Origin: Sulfurovum sp.
GTDB taxonomy: Bacteria; Campylobacterota; Campylobacteria; Campylobacterales; Sulfurovaceae
NCBI GenBank assembly: GCA_015661795.1
Contig: DQVJ01000256.1
Location: 1-5,869 of the forward strand
Direction: 5' to 3'
DNA: 5,869 nucleotides
Shown here one piece after another: positions 5,247 to 5,869 of this stretch. Position 1 is the first letter of the stretch; every line of letters starts with the position of its first letter. A program made the translations under genes and the position numbers. The notes under the pieces are model-generated. The model worked only from the letters and a program-made list of their open reading frames with translations, searched no databases and was not told where the DNA came from.

Positions 5247-5869
5247 ATGCAAAAGCTATTAAAACTATTTATATTTTTTATATTTTTTTTAATTACCCCT
5301 TTACATGCCCTTACTGTCACTAAGACATATCCGGGGCCCACTGTAACCGTAGATGGTACTGCAAATTATGCTGTAAACTTGCCTGCTGTCAATTTTAGTG
5401 CTGCAGACTTTTATACTGGTGCCACTATTACACAAGTAACAATTTCAATTACTTGGCTGAAGACAGACGGCTCATGTACAAGTCCCTCAACAGGATTCGC
5501 ATATCATAATGAAACAAATTTTAGAATAAATGGTCCAACTGGGAATGAAAGACTGATTAGACCAAATACGTATTCAGGTGGAGTAAATATAGGTAATGTT
5601 ACCACTCTATTTGATCAAACTGTTGCGACAAACCCATCAGGGACACCATCTAGTGGTACTTTTAATCCCAATAATGGAAACTTAAATAATTATATAGGAG
5701 ACAATCCTGTAGGTAACTGGAATCTGTCTGCAGGTGATAATGCAGGTGCAGATCCCTTATGTGTACATTCATATACTGTAAATATTACTGTTCCTGATCC
5801 TCTTCCAGCACTCAGTCTGGTTAAAAGTGTGGATGATAACACCCTGGTGGTCGCAGGACAGACCTTAAC
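5247..5869 (+). CDS. Secreted surface protein with P-domain-like and DUF11 parts (3' end outside window)
   Basis: This gene is open from ATG 5247 to the window end, giving 207 codons and no stop, so it is partial. GGAG at 5238-5241 supports the start. Residues 1-21 form a strong signal peptide (MQKLLK, then a Phe/Ile-rich core, ending LHA). Residues 22-183 are rich in Thr, Asn, Gly and Ser with alternating strands. The ending VGNWNLSAGDNAGADPLC (155-172) followed by VHSYTVNITV (173-182) resembles the last strands of a proprotein-convertase P-domain-like beta-sandwich (compare the usual GxWxLxxxDxAxGD pattern). Cys77 and Cys172 could form a disulfide. From 187, PALSLVKSVDDNTLVVAGQTL looks like the first strand of a DUF11 repeat, normally found in large surface or adhesin-like proteins, so many repeats may follow. 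It is probably exported by Sec to the cell surface; adhesion is inference. It stands apart from infC, with its own promoter candidate. Confidence 0.8.
   Translation, partial: MQKLLKLFIFFIFFLITPLHALTVTKTYPGPTVTVDGTANYAVNLPAVNFSAADFYTGATITQVTISITWLKTDGSCTSPSTGFAYHNETNFRINGPTGNERLIRPNTYSGGVNIGNVTTLFDQTVATNPSGTPSSGTFNPNNGNLNNYIGDNPVGNWNLSAGDNAGADPLCVHSYTVNITVPDPLPALSLVKSVDDNTLVVAGQTL

Overview
The window looks like a chromosomal segment of a Campylobacterota (Epsilonproteobacteria) member, possibly near Sulfurovum or Sulfurimonas. The reasons are the AT-rich sequence, a ThrS with a shortened N-terminus of the kind seen in this phylum, thrS directly overlapping infC, and infC not being followed by rpmI-rplT. 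The genus is inference from remembered protein similarity, because no database search was possible.

Layout. (1) 1-291 is the 3' end of dapF (lysine/peptidoglycan precursor synthesis). (2) 396-2389 is a tight same-strand envelope module: a DUF2092 periplasmic protein, an Arg/Asn-repeat exported protein, and an outer-membrane beta-barrel gene that is broken. The barrel gene can be read end to end only by passing four single-base (+1) frame disruptions and one in-frame TAG. (3) 2476-2551 is tRNA-Val(GAC) on the minus strand, with its CCA encoded. (4) 2603-2664 holds putative back-to-back promoters for the tRNA and for thrS. (5) 2717-5079 is thrS-infC, with a 4-base overlap; both genes start with TTG. 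(6) 5098-5121 is a stem-loop, a likely end of that operon. (7) 5247 to the window end is the start of a secreted, probably cell-surface protein, with a signal peptide, a P-domain-like beta-sandwich and the beginning of a DUF11 repeat. It has no stop inside the window.

How the genes relate. thrS and infC form a translation unit that is probably co-transcribed and translationally coupled. The DUF2092, RN-repeat and beta-barrel genes have intergenic gaps of only 11 and 14 bases and all carry export signals. They probably form one envelope system whose outer-membrane partner is now inactive, unless the frame disruptions are base-calling errors. I recognise a similar trio in other proteobacteria from memory, but its function is unknown.

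I see no mobile element, CRISPR array, phage gene or clear new defence system. The points most worth checking are the decayed barrel gene beside two intact partners, the partial surface protein with homopolymer runs in its signal peptide, and the paired TTG starts of thrS-infC.
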